A DNA stretch of 64,000 bases from assembly GCA_036971715.1 (NCBI GenBank), contig JAVHJL010000004.1, forward strand, positions 2,914,001 to 2,978,000, read 5' to 3'. Positions 21,555 through 32,220 of this stretch are shown piece by piece. Numbering within the stretch: the stretch's first letter is position 1; each line of letters begins with the position of its first letter. The DNA comes from Arthrobotrys musiformis (taxonomy: Eukaryota > Ascomycota > Orbiliomycetes > Orbiliales > Orbiliaceae). The notes beneath the pieces were generated by a model that was given only the letters and a program-made list of their open reading frames with translations, ran no database searches and was not told the DNA's origin. The position numbers were made by a program, and so were the translations under genes.

Positions 21555-22430
21555 ATGAAGTTCATCGCCACCGCTTTTACCGCCGTCGTTGGTTTGTCCG
21601 CTTTGGCCGCCGCCCGCCCACAGCCGGACACCATCACCAATGCTCCAGCCGCAGCCACCCCTGCTGGCTTCGATGCCGCCTACTCCAGCACACTTTCTTG
21701 CATCAATGCCTGCGGTGTCGGTAATGTCTACTGCCAGGCCGGCTGCCAAGGTCTCCCAGTGTAAGAGATATATTCCAAGATATATTCGAAATGTGTTTCT
21801 ATAAATTGCATAGTGTGTTGTGTGTACGGGCTCTAATATATATTTGAATCTAGTCCTGATGCTCAAGCTTTGGATGCTACTCACGACTGTGTCGCCGCCT
21901 GCCCTCCCGGTGGTGATGCGGAGAAGAACGCGTAAGTTTATCACATCTTTCATCGTGGTATATATATTATATATCTTTATGGTGGGGGCATATCAATATT
22001 AATTACTGTATCGAATAATAGTGCCTGGGCCGTCTGCCAACAGAAGTGTGTCTCTTCCCTCTACTACACCGCTTCTGTTCCCTACTCCAGCTACGTCCCA
22101 CCCACCGCTGTTGGCTTCAGCGATGCTGTCCAAACCACCGCCCCAGCTGGTACCTCTGGATCCTCCGAGGAGACTCGTAAGTGATATTCCGCCTCAATCA
22201 ATCTCTGATATCTATAAATGATATCAAATCGAACAATATCAAAATCAGTAAACTAACACGTGCACTTCTTAATAGCTGAGAGTGGCTCCAAGACTAGCGC
22301 TAAGGAAACTGGCTCTGGTGCTAGCCAGACCACCGGTCCAGCTCCCACCCAGTCCCCCAACGCTGGTTCCTACCTCATGGTCAACATCCCTCTATTGGGA
22401 GCCGTCTTCGCCGCTGCCCTTGCTTTGTAA
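21555..22430 (+). CDS. GPI-anchored Cys-rich surface protein
   Basis: Predicted cell-surface protein. Four exons: 21555-21760, 21854-21931, 22022-22176, 22276-22430, 197 aa. Signal peptide MKFIATAFTAVVGLSALAAA, then a domain with eight Cys in four C-x3-C style pairs (SCINAC, VYCQAGC, HDCVAAC, AVCQQKC). A Ser/Thr/Gly-rich linker (ETGSGASQTTGPAPTQ) leads to a hydrophobic C-terminus (IPLLGAVFAAALAL) with a small-residue omega region just before it (SPNAGS), the layout of a GPI anchor signal. Similar proteins are annotated in many ascomycetes as GPI-anchored serine-threonine-rich proteins of unknown role; the Cys count is that of CFEM domains but the spacing is not the CFEM pattern. Introns are 93, 90 and 99 nt. 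The Cys pairs are distributed over the exons, so splicing must be right to keep them. Confidence 0.85.
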
Positions 22431-23880
22431 ATGATATTCCCATGTTAAAGCAGCATGTTCTTATTATTATGACAGACAACAGCAGTATCACGTACATCTA
22501 AGGTAGCGCCGTGACGCTGACTTCACATATACATATCTCTGGCATGTAGTTTTTGATCTATCTTGTCTCCATTGGCTTGGTTAAATCGGAGAACGGAAAA
22601 ACAAAAACAAGTTGGAAAGCTTTTTGGGGAAACAATGATAGCGAAACTTTTACATCGCCGGCAAAAATTGAAGCAATGTTATTTCATGCTTATGAACACT
22701 TCTTTTTACCAGAGTCAGATTTGATTCTATCTAAACCCTGTGATCGTTTCTAAATGTGAGATCATGTCTTGTGATACCCTTATGATACTACATGGCATGA
22801 CCCTGGCGTGGTCTATCGGTTGATACCGATTTCCCTGGTTATCCAGTTCGCGACCGCCCCCTTCGAGGAATAGCCCACAAGATAAGAGACCTGGGGAAAG
22901 ACTATGACCCAAAATGTGCGAATTTCGCTTCAAATCGTGGTCTGTGCAACAGAGTGGGCCTCGCAAGTTAACCCTTGTATTATTGATATCAGCTCAAGTA
23001 TAGCTATATAGACCTATATATAACCGTGACGTCGATGCGGAGCCGCGCTCATTTTCCGGCGATCGAAGACAACCAGACAAGTTTATGAAGTTTAAGACAA
23101 AAAGCAAGGATAGGAAGCACGGAATATACAATTGACGAAAATTTCCTGAAATTTCTAGAAAAGAATCAAGAGCTGAATCGATCGGACCGGTTTCCAAAAA
23201 CGCAAAACTGGTTGATGTAATTAAGGGGGATACGCAACAAAATACCACACAATCGACACAAATCTAGACTACCATCATGACGGTCGTATATTATACGCGT
23301 AACTCGATTGCATCACATTATCACAGACTAATTTCTTAGACAACTTTCTTTTCGGTATCTCATAAATCACTAAACTCCACTTCGCTCCTCATTTCCCTAA
23401 CGAATCAACCACTTTCACACTTGCCATCAGTTTATGTAGATATATGTAGACAATTTCAAAGAGAACTGATCTATCGGACCTCCTAGATATCTAGAAGCTA
23501 AGACATGGCACACGCAAGGCACTCTTCTAGTTCCTAGACTTTTATACAGAGAAATTGCATTTTAACCACTTAAAACATGCCGGACTAATGTATAATATAC
23601 AAAACATCACTCATGACTTCATAAATCATAAAACGAAAACCCAAAAGGGGGGGGAAGCCCGAGAAAGAACGCCGTCCATAACCGTATTCACAAAAATACT
23701 TTTTTTAAACCAATTTCCTTGTCTCGTACCCAGCCAATTTTCAGCCAACAATAACCCTGCGGAGAAAGCGTCAAAAAAAAAATGATGGGAGGTGTCAAAG
23801 CCGTCATATATCCAGCGGAATGTTGAAGATTTCCAATGTGCAATCAACCAACATAGAGAGAGGAACTGGAGCCTCTACGG
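22431..23880. other. Spacer without supported genes
   Basis: A/T-rich. A 66-codon plus-strand frame at 22553-22753 and others have no start context, splicing or family features. A G run lies at about 23645-23653. Confidence 0.4.
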
Positions 23881-24741
23881 TTAGGTCGCCGCATTATATA
23901 CCTGAACGACCTCATTGTAGGATTTCTCGAATTCCTTAACGGGCCCAGTACCCTTCAGCGGAACGAGTATTGTATCCAGGTCGGAAATGCTTTGCTATAT
24001 ATGTTGAACAATCCGCGTTAGTCACCAAAATCCTAAAAAAAAATGTAGCCGCCGAACCACATTACTTTGAAGAGGATAAAAGATCGAGATGAACCTACGT
24101 TGGTGAAAGCCCCGAGGGCTCCCAATCGACTAAGAATATTTGCTTGATATTCAGTTCCATTCACCAATATTTTTTTCTCCTTTAAAATGGTGAAAAATGC
24201 AACCTCGGCACCGAGAAACTGTGATAAAATCCCGTTTGTTAGTAGGCCATTCTCCTACAGAGGGGGGTAAATGTATTCTCTGCTCCTAGGCTTACCCAGT
24301 TGTATCGTTGCCTAATTTTCTTCGACGCTTCTTCCGATGTTACTTTTGGACTCGCACGGATCTTTGAACTATCGCTGGCTGCTTGTTGAAGAAATAGTTC
24401 TATTGTACTAAGAAGTTTCTACTCCAATTAGTTAGATCGGTCTACCACGAGCGCCGTTATCCTAGCCTTGGTTACAGCCGCATAGCTATAAGGGCTGGCA
24501 ATCGACTACGCAAAGACAGATTACTTACCGGAGCCTCCGTCCTGACGTTCCCAGGAGTCTTGAAACCTTTTGCAATATATTGCATTTCATTGAACTTCCC
24601 TGTGTAACCACCCAGGATGTTTGGCCATTGGCCGCCATGGTAAACCCAGTATAGATCCTGGATCTCGGTAACATTCAAAGCAGTGACGATGGGGCTGGTC
24701 GCTAGCGCGGTGAACGCGATCAAGGTCTTAAACAGATGCAT
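23881..24741 (-). CDS. Small secreted helical protein, possibly HsbA-like
   Basis: Four exons (24741-24529, 24418-24296, 24218-24099, 23994-23881), 189 aa; every exon length is a multiple of three. Signal peptide MHLFKTLIAFTALATSPIVTA. The mature chain is predominantly amphipathic-helix-like: NVTEIQDLYWVYHGGQW, KLLSTIELFLQQAASDSS, VTSEEASKKIRQRYNWFLG, VAFFTILKEKKILVNG and SDLDTILVPLKG, with no Cys in the mature part. Length, the absence of Cys and the V-T-S-E-E-A helix recall hydrophobic surface-binding protein A (HsbA) of aspergilli, secreted proteins that attach to hydrophobic surfaces, but the match is by general pattern only. Introns are 110, 77 and 104 nt with GTAAGT, GTAAGC and GTAGGT donors. 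No long open frame covers the gene; exon 1 alone would end in an unrelated tail. Confidence 0.65.
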
Positions 24742-27136
24742 CGTGGCAGTATGATATGGTATATATAATATCTTAAAAACAAATCGGTCCCAGGCCTCCC
24801 CGAATTTCTAGATTATAAACAGATGTAGAAACAAAAAAAAAAATATGTAAGTTTAAACGTTCAGAAACAAAGGGGGGACGTGAACACTTTTTAAAACAAT
24901 GCAAAGAAATATAGAGCCCAGCAAGTCCGTACCTCAACCAGTCCAGAACCCGTTATCTTCATGCAAGCCAGCTAGCCCTGTTCTCGAAGAACCAGGTGTC
25001 GACATATGCGCCATTGAGGTCACACAGACCCATACGAACTAATACCACCTCGACAGGTGCAGCCCGTAAATGTCGAGCCGAGCCGCCCACGCTGTGATAA
25101 GTTATACAAAGCAATAACTCAAGCTTGCAAGTGCTAGCGGAAGCGAATCCGATCGCTTGATATGGATCTTGGGTGTGACTTAGGGCCGGGCTATGTTGTA
25201 ATATAGTGCGATCCATGACACTACACCTGCAGGGCATATATATGTGTGTATATAGTTATACCCCTCGAGGATCGACGAACCCCGAGTTTAAGCTTAATCG
25301 AAGGCAGGGATTACGACGAAACTAAAGGCTTGTTTCCTTGAAAACCAATTACTATCAGTTCACCTAAATATTGAGGGAAAGAAAATGTTTCCAAGAATGC
25401 GCCGATTCCCAAGCACCGATGAATTGTTTTAGTGAACAACACCCAAAGCGCATCTGGATACCAACTCCAGATAGAGGTTGAAAAAAGTTTAATGTTCTCG
25501 AGCCAGTAACGTTCAAAGATAGCAAGATGTAATCGGTAGCGCAGAAGCGAATATGCTCCTTCAAGCCAGGCCAGCCGGATAACCCGTCATTGAGTTTTGT
25601 GTTTTCCACAGGAATACAATTTCGCCAGCCTCCCCTGTGCATATTATATGCGTCGCTCGCGAAGTTAACTAGTTACCCGAAGAAACATACTATATCTGAG
25701 GTGTTTATATAGAGTTTATATACGTATCCTCAATGCAATCCATAGCATAAGCGTCTAAATTTATTAAACATCAATGTTTCTGGACTCCGTGATAAATTCT
25801 GCATCCCATTTTGGACCCAAACAAAAACGGATATCGCGATAGTTTATCTGTCTTTTTTTCCGATTTGGTTAGTATCCCGAAAAATGCTTAGCTCGAGTTG
25901 CCGTCCCCGCCAACTTAAGGTATAGCTTTCCGGTGGCTAGAGCCGATATCACTGAATTCACGAATTATACGTACTATCGGTACTGAAAAATAATTGGAAT
26001 TCATGATTCACATGTCAGATAATAGCCACTGCTAGTTTACTGAAATTCGAAAGCTCAAGCTGCCCCGGCGGCCGCCAGCCGTTCGTCGGTTCCGAGCCGA
26101 CCAGGCCGTCAATCCGCCCCTTCGATAACCAATCTTAAGATAGCGCCAATTATACCTCATGAATATCATAATATTCCCTAATATTCAAATTGCGGAGCAA
26201 TCCAAATCTACATCATAGTACAGCTAAGATGAAATAAAAAAAGGCTATCCAGATATCTGCGCTCGCCACCGTCGAGCTTCTGGAAAAATTACCTTCCCTG
26301 CAGCACATGCACAGCTGCACAGCTCCGACAAGGTCGGCAGCCCAAACCTCGAGCTCGATGACATAAACGTATAACCAATAGCAGCTAGGTAATCAAATCA
26401 CCAGACCCGAACTCCAACACGGGCCTGCTATTGGATCCTCGCCGCCCAAAAAAATGCCCAGGTCGCCGTTAAACCAAATCAAAAAAAAAGCCCCGCTGCG
26501 CACAAGCCCGCACACCTCACAGCAAGCTTGCAAGACCTCGGACAAACCAGGAAACAAAGAGCAGGAAAGGGTGCAAACGGTGTAGCCATTACACTAGCAA
26601 ATGACAAAGATATCATCACGCTTTCCCCAAGACTTTTTTTGATAAAACTTTTTTTTTCTCTTTCCCGTTCCACTTCCCTTTTGCCGCAAGAGCGCCACTG
26701 ATGCATTACCGCCAAGGTCGAGGAGGAAGAGGAGGAGGAAGAAGGAACATGATAATACCCATTTGAGATATGACGTTTTACCCCTCTTATCAGTTCCCAA
26801 GGATTTACCCCCCGCGGGAAGGGCATCGAAAGCCGATGTACTAAACGGGAAAAAAAAAAAAAAAAAAAGTAGGAAAAGAGGAGGAGGAAAAAAGGAAGCT
26901 ATACCGACAGCCCATCGGGACCCTAAAATTTAAGCTATAAAATGGTCGCTGGCGCGCACAAGGTCCCCTTTTTCGCCCTCCTTCCCATCATTAATTTTAC
27001 GTAAACCCTTCCCAGCAGCGCTGCTATTTTCCAACGTCACTTCAACACAAGCTTAATACAACCTCAGATTATTCTGAACTTTCGAATCCATAGAACAGAA
27101 AGACAAATATATATATCCCATACTATATACTAAAAG
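24742..27136. other. 2.4 kb gene-poor spacer
   Basis: No supported gene. Minus-strand frames at 24959-25237 and 25364-25642 were examined and look random. The last 600 bp are poly-purine/pyrimidine-rich (A run at 26851-26867, GAGGAGGAG near 26880) and form the promoter of the Par32-like gene, with a TATA-like TATAAAAT at 26936-26943 and a 5' leader from about 27000. The middle could hold decayed repeats that I cannot recognise. Confidence 0.45.
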
Positions 27137-27630
27137 ATGTCATCTGTTGAACCATCCAGCCACGGCCGTGGAGGTATGTTTCTTCAACCAAGCCCTTTTC
27201 TATTGTATTTGACTTAGACCCAGAAATCTAACTTGATACCTTAAAAGGCGCCGGCAACATCGCCCCAGATACCACGGAATACGTCGACGGCGGTATCGTC
27301 CGCACCGCAGCCCCATCGGGAACCTACAGCAGCGGCCGCGGAGGCGGCGGTAACATCGGCCACAGCGAGAACACCTCCGAAGCCCACGATGTCGTTCCCG
27401 AGAACGCACAGCGCGAACCACCACACCCGTCCCCCGCTCATGGAGTTTCCACCGGTGTACGTTCTAACCACTCCTCATTTCTAAACCTCCCGGAGGTTAA
27501 ACTTCAATGACTAACTTCTATCTCTTTTTAGCGCGGCGGCGGCGGTAACATTGTCACTTCAGAGGGGTCCGGAGAAGCGGAGCACAAAGGCCTCACAGAC
27601 AAAATCAAGGAGAAGATCTTCCACAAGTAA
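27137..27630 (+). CDS. GRGG-repeat protein, Par32-like (DUF3602)
   Basis: Three exons: 27137-27173, 27248-27456, 27532-27630, 114 aa. It has three copies of a conserved G-R-G-G-[AG]-G-N-I motif: HGRGGAGNI, SGRGGGGNI and TGRGGGGNI, followed by an amphipathic Lys-rich tail (LTDKIKEKIFHK). This motif defines fungal DUF3602 proteins such as yeast Par32, a TORC1-controlled phosphoprotein that binds and inhibits ammonium transporters Mep1/Mep3; whether this short version does the same is inference. The protein is otherwise Gly/Ser/Pro-rich and probably disordered. Intron 1 lies inside the first motif and intron 2 inside the third, both at the G/R residues, and in-phase joins recreate the motif exactly, which confirms the splice sites. 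The 5' region suggests strong expression. Confidence 0.85.
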
Positions 27631-28133
27631 ACGATAAAGGATCACCCAAGATCATACTGTCTCCAACCTTTAGAGACGGTGTTTTAGCACCCCGGTGGTC
27701 TGGGTACGAGACAATGTTTTAGCCTAGAGACATACAAATTACCTTACACTTGTTTTTTCTGTCGGAAAGGATTTCCTCTCATCCCTTCCTTTTGTCACCC
27801 TTTTTCCTTCTTTCTTTGTTCTTACCGAGGAGTTTTGATCTGCGATACCCGGGGCTATTATCGGGCCCTCCCACTACGTTCATTGAATAGTACTTGTTTA
27901 GAAAGCTCTATAATGCTTTTATAGATCAAGATTAATAAACATCCAAGATGGTTAACTATATTATACCCATCATTCCGTTCCCATTCCTCAGAGTCTTTTT
28001 ATTCCGAACTTCAGCTTCCCAAGCGGGAAGGGGGGGGGGGGGCTGCGGAGGAGAAGTGGAAGGCTTTCTCACGCTTCTGAGGGGGGGGACTTCAAGAAAT
28101 GACACAATTATGCACCTATATAAGTAAAAGTGA
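27631..28133. other. Convergent 3' spacer of the Par32-like and PPE1 genes
   Basis: T-rich 3' UTR sequence, then a 13-nt G run at 28030-28042 and an 8-9 nt G run at 28081-28088. No gene seen. Confidence 0.5.
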
Positions 28134-29747
28134 CTACATCGTCTCCCACACCTTCTTCGGCAAAACCAAAGCACTTCTATCGTTCCGCTTGTAAAACTCC
28201 ACCAACTGTTCAAAGAAAACAAAATCAGTAACCTCCCCCTCACGCAATCATGTACGAAATCACATAATCCTTCCAACAAACCCCCCAAAATAATACCAAG
28301 ACAAAATACCAAGACAAATATATCAAAGCAGCAGGAGGAGGGGTAGGGGAACTCACAGCAACAGCAGTCTTCTCTGGCGCATCCTCATGCACAAAATGCC
28401 CTACCTCCGGCAACACCAAAAGCTGATACTTCCCCTGCATCTGCCCGATAATCAACTCCTTATCCAACCTATCCGTCCCCGCCAAAATCAGCAACTTGCC
28501 CCCCTTAGCCTCCAAAAACTTCCTACTCAACCCGACGAACCAATCCTGCCAAAACGGCTGCGTCTGCGCCAAATCCGTCCTCCACCTCCACGGCCTACCA
28601 TTCGACACCACCCCACCACTACCAGCGGCAGATGTATCCCCCGCAGCCACAGAACTACCATAGTCGTACAACAAAGCCGGAACGGAAACCCTAGCGCTCC
28701 TACCATTCCTTATAGTCCGGCTGCGAACATGCCATTCAACCCCCTGGTTTAAACTCGAAAACCCCGTAGGTCGCGATAATAAATAACTCTGCATGCTCTG
28801 CAGCGCATCCATAGCACTACCCTCGACTACATCTAAAACCGCGTACGCGAGCAGTTTATCCCCCAACAGTCCCCGCTTCGCTAAATCCGTGATCACTGCG
28901 CCGCCGAGGCTATGTCCCACGAGCACGATGGGGGGTAAAGATTCCCAACGGAGTTGTTCTTGAGCTGCTATTATGGCTTCGTAGAGATCGGTGGAGAGGG
29001 TGGATAGGCTGAAATCCTGGTCGTTGGCGGTACTGGTGCCGCCGTGGCCTCTGGCGTCGAAGGAGAAGATACCGGCTTCTGGGTTGATTTTACGGATTTC
29101 GGAGGCCAGGGCGGCGAAGGATAGACCTGAGGATCCTGCGCCGTGGTGGGTGACGAATAATGGCCCCGCACCCGTGTTTGGAGTGTAATAGGCGTTGAAG
29201 TGGGAGGTTGGGTTGGAGGACGGGGTCAAATGGAGGTTTTCTGAGAAATGGTGGTTCCAGGGTATTGGCTCTAGATTATTTCGTCGACGGGCGGTTCTAT
29301 AATTTTTGATATAATTACAATCCAATTAGCCATTGAGCTCTGCTATAATAAGTATAAAGTAAGCAATTTTTGCTCGACGAGAAAGAAAAAGAGGAAATAG
29401 CCGTACCATAACGAAAATAATCATGGCGCTCGGTGGGAACAGCTCGCAAAGAGGGAAATATCTCGAAATGAGCAAAGAAATAGAAAAAGAAGGGCAGGCA
29501 CACACAATTCCGGTCTAGTAGGTGGAGCTATAATCGTAGAAGTGGAAGAAGCACTGGAAGCCGACGAAGAGTCGTCGAGGACCCCTTCGTGGTATTCATC
29601 GTTATCGCCATAGGCATCCGGCAGGTCGTCTTCATCGTCCATGTCCAGCTCTTCGAGCTCTTCGGGCAGGGCGCCTAACGGTGGAGGAGGCATCGCAGGT
29701 AGTTTGGCAAGCTTTGCCTTGAAGAAGTCTCTCCCAAAGGCACTCAT
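28134..29747 (-). CDS. PPE1: Protein phosphatase methylesterase 1
   Basis: Alpha/beta-hydrolase that demethylates the C-terminal Leu of the PP2A catalytic subunit. Three exons (29747-29506, 29296-28357, 28205-28134), about 417 aa. N-terminus MSAFGRDFFKAKLAKLP followed by an acidic, Ser-rich segment. The hydrolase domain starts at NNLEPIPWNHHF and contains THHGAGSSGLSF, FSFDARGHGGT, the nucleophile elbow VLVGHSLGGAVI (Ser), AVLDVVEGSA (family Asp region) and LPEVGHFVHEDAP (His). The short last exon LVEFYKRNDRSALVLPKK completes the C-terminus; reading past the GTGAGT donor would give an unrelated hydrophobic tail. The residue joining exons 1 and 2 is split (TT|A). Introns are 209 and 151 nt, longer than the window average. 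Confidence 0.94.
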
Positions 29748-30236
29748 TATGTGCGACTTGCAATTGACATATTCTTATTTTATGCAAAGGGGGCGGCTCG
29801 ACTGGGGGTGTTTGCAGGGTATCATGGGCCGGTAGAGTTCGAGTTCGAGTTCGAGTCGAAGTCGGGACGGAGTCGGTGCATTGTCAGACCAGCTGGACGT
29901 TTCCAGGTTTGTTGGGGATTTTGCGTTGATGTCATTATTGCAACAACCTGCAGCTTGTGCAACACACCAAAGACGTCCTTTCGAGACAATTATATCAACC
30001 AATCTGATATCACGATATCTCTGAGTTCTATTCAGCATCAATAACAGCAGTAGTTTACAAGCATCAAGGCTATTTAATACACTCAAGAATCATAGAACAG
30101 CTCCCCGCAAAAGCCCCATCATAAATAGACAAAAAAAAAAAAAGAAGAAAATGAAACACGCTTTTGAATTTAATAATCATGCATCTGTATTCATATCTCA
30201 AGGCTGCGAATATCAATCAAGTCGTAGGCTCCATAT
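29748..30236. other. Spacer between PPE1 and the MFS transporter gene
   Basis: Promoter of PPE1 and 3' UTR of the MFS gene. It carries a short GAGTTC tandem repeat (29835-29852) and an A run at 30130-30141. No gene seen. Confidence 0.45.
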
Positions 30237-32220
30237 CTAAACTCTGCTTGTGGACTGCCCTTCCTCGTCGCAGTGCTCCTTAACCTTCTTTTCACCAATA
30301 TACATATACTGTGAAAATACCAGTTAGTCTAGTCCCCAAAGCCCCGAGCTTTAACTCAGCAGAGAGGAATATAATACATACCGAAGGAATGACCGCCAAA
30401 GTACTAAACACACCCAAAGCAAACATCATCGGTCCCCATCCAACCTGATGCCTCATGAATCCAGCTACCCAAATTTAAACATTAGTATTAACGCCGTCAA
30501 AGGAGAAGATAAGATCATAAAATGAAGAAAAAAACATACACAAAAGCGGCCCAACCGTAGTCCCAGCAGCATACGCAAAATTCCCCAACCCATAACTCTG
30601 CGCAAAAGCCCCGTACGGTCCAAAAACACCCGGCTTATCCCTCTCGATCTGTTCCACCACCAAGCTCATCTCCGTGTAAGTCGGCACGAAAACGAGACAA
30701 TGCGCCAACCCCACCCCGAGCAATAACACCCACAGCATGACCTGATAAGCGATCGATGGTCCCGTTGCGAATCCGCAGAGGAAGACAACGATACCCGTGG
30801 CTATCAATCCCGTTACAATACACGGTTTTGCGCCGATTCGATCGCTCAGACGGCCGGCGTAGGTTGAGAAGAAGTCCCCGAAGACGACGAGCGCGAAGCA
30901 CAGTCCTGCCAGGGTGGATGTATATCCGAATACCTCCTTAGTGTGCAGGGGCAATACGGTTTCGAAACTAGTCATAATGATCGCTTCGACAAATGAAATG
31001 AAAACAGCGGTGACAAGCCGTGGAGAACTCATGAGGGTAATCAACGGGTGGGCGTGGACTTGAATATCAAAATTGGGGCCATCGGCGGGATTTGGTGGGA
31101 GAAGCGGTCTGGAAGGATCGTTCGGGTCGGTTTCCTGTAAGATCCACTTGACGGCGTCCTTCTTTTCGATGATGAGGATTCGTAGGACGATATCGAAAAC
31201 GACCATGACGACCATGCTAAGGAAAACGGCATCGTATCCGAATCTATCGTAGATAAAACCTGACAATGACGGTGCTCCGACGAATCCAACACTCATAGAA
31301 GCTCTAATTCCCGTCCGGTTATTAGCCAATCGAAACCAATTTGTTTAGATATCCAATTGTATAACTCACGCGAGAAGTCCAAGGCTCTCTCCGGCATTGG
31401 AGCTACCGACAGTATCAATCACCAGCGCCAACCCCACACTCCAAATGCAAGCTGTCGCAAGACCCTGGATGAATCTAGCGAGGCACAAGAACTGAACCGC
31501 GGTTCCAAACCACAGCATCAATGTTCCAGTAAGCAGCAAGACGAGGCCAGCCATCAACGGGTACCAGCGGTTTCGATAGTGATCTATATCAAAAAACAAC
31601 CACATATCAGTAAAGCTCCAGTTTTCTTCAAAACATCATCAATATCACATACCGGCCAGCCATCCAAAGGCGGCTATAACCCAGTAAAATCACTCGTTAG
31701 CCCATGAACCCCATATAAAGCAGCCCAGTATAAGGAACATACGTGAACCCAACGAAAACCCCAATCCATAAACCGCCAACAGCACTGCAAGCCATCCCTG
31801 GACTATATATCCACACCAATTAGCACAATCTTCAAAAACCATGCATCCAGACCATAGATGGATAAATACCTTCATCTTCAGCAACACCCGACCTCTTCTC
31901 TAATGTAAACGGGAAAACCCTAAACCGCAAAATCCAGTCAATTAGCATCTCAAACCACTTAATCCACCAGCGCGAAGTTCACCAGCGTTCGTATATAAGA
32001 ATCTCGGAATAGTTTCAACATACGGCACTAAACACCAGCAAAACACAAGTCAGCCAATTCCCTATCACCCAGAAACAAAAAAAAAAATGGAAAGATACCC
32101 ACCAATACACCCATAAAGCAAAACATCCACAAATATCGCAAAACACACGCTGAAGACGATAAACCCATTCGACGACCTAAACTTCCAAAACACCGGCGGC
32201 CGATCTTCTTCCTGTCCCAT
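30237..32220 (-). CDS. Major facilitator superfamily transporter (DHA1/VMAT-like) with micro-exon
   Basis: Twelve-helix plasma- or vacuolar-membrane drug/amine antiporter-type protein; substrate unknown. Best model has nine exons: 32220-32103, 32027-32024 (4 nt), 31919-31870, 31802-31743, 31673-31653 (21 nt), 31583-31370, 31303-30540, 30464-30382, 30308-30237; total 1386 nt, 461 aa. Family landmarks appear across joins: GFIVFSVCFAIFVDVLLYG, then CIVPVFPFTLEKRSGV, DEVQGWLAVLLAVYGLG, FGWLADHYRNRW (the loop 2-3 G-x-x-x-D-R/H signature), LARFIQGLATACIWSVGLAL, GFVGAPSLSGFIYDRFG and, in the second half, FSTYAGRLSDRIG. The 4-nt exon TGCC has a perfect GTATGT donor and TTTAG acceptor and supplies the conserved Val-Pro. 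The central loop is Pro-rich (RPLLPPNPADGP). The C-terminus is short and charged. Confidence 0.85.
32024..32027 (-). other. Predicted 4-nt micro-exon of the MFS gene
   Basis: On the minus strand, TTTAG|TGCC|GTATGT. With the preceding exon ending in a split G and the following exon starting with G, it completes GTG CCG and yields YGCIVPVFPF, the conserved stretch at the end of helix 1. Skipping it with the same donor gives an early stop. An alternative single long intron from a GTATCT donor at 32098 would give YGCIGGVFPF and avoid the micro-exon. Confidence 0.6.

Noticed and set aside
24959..25642. Two ~92-codon minus-strand frames
   Set aside because: Random-looking composition, no phase-consistent join between them.
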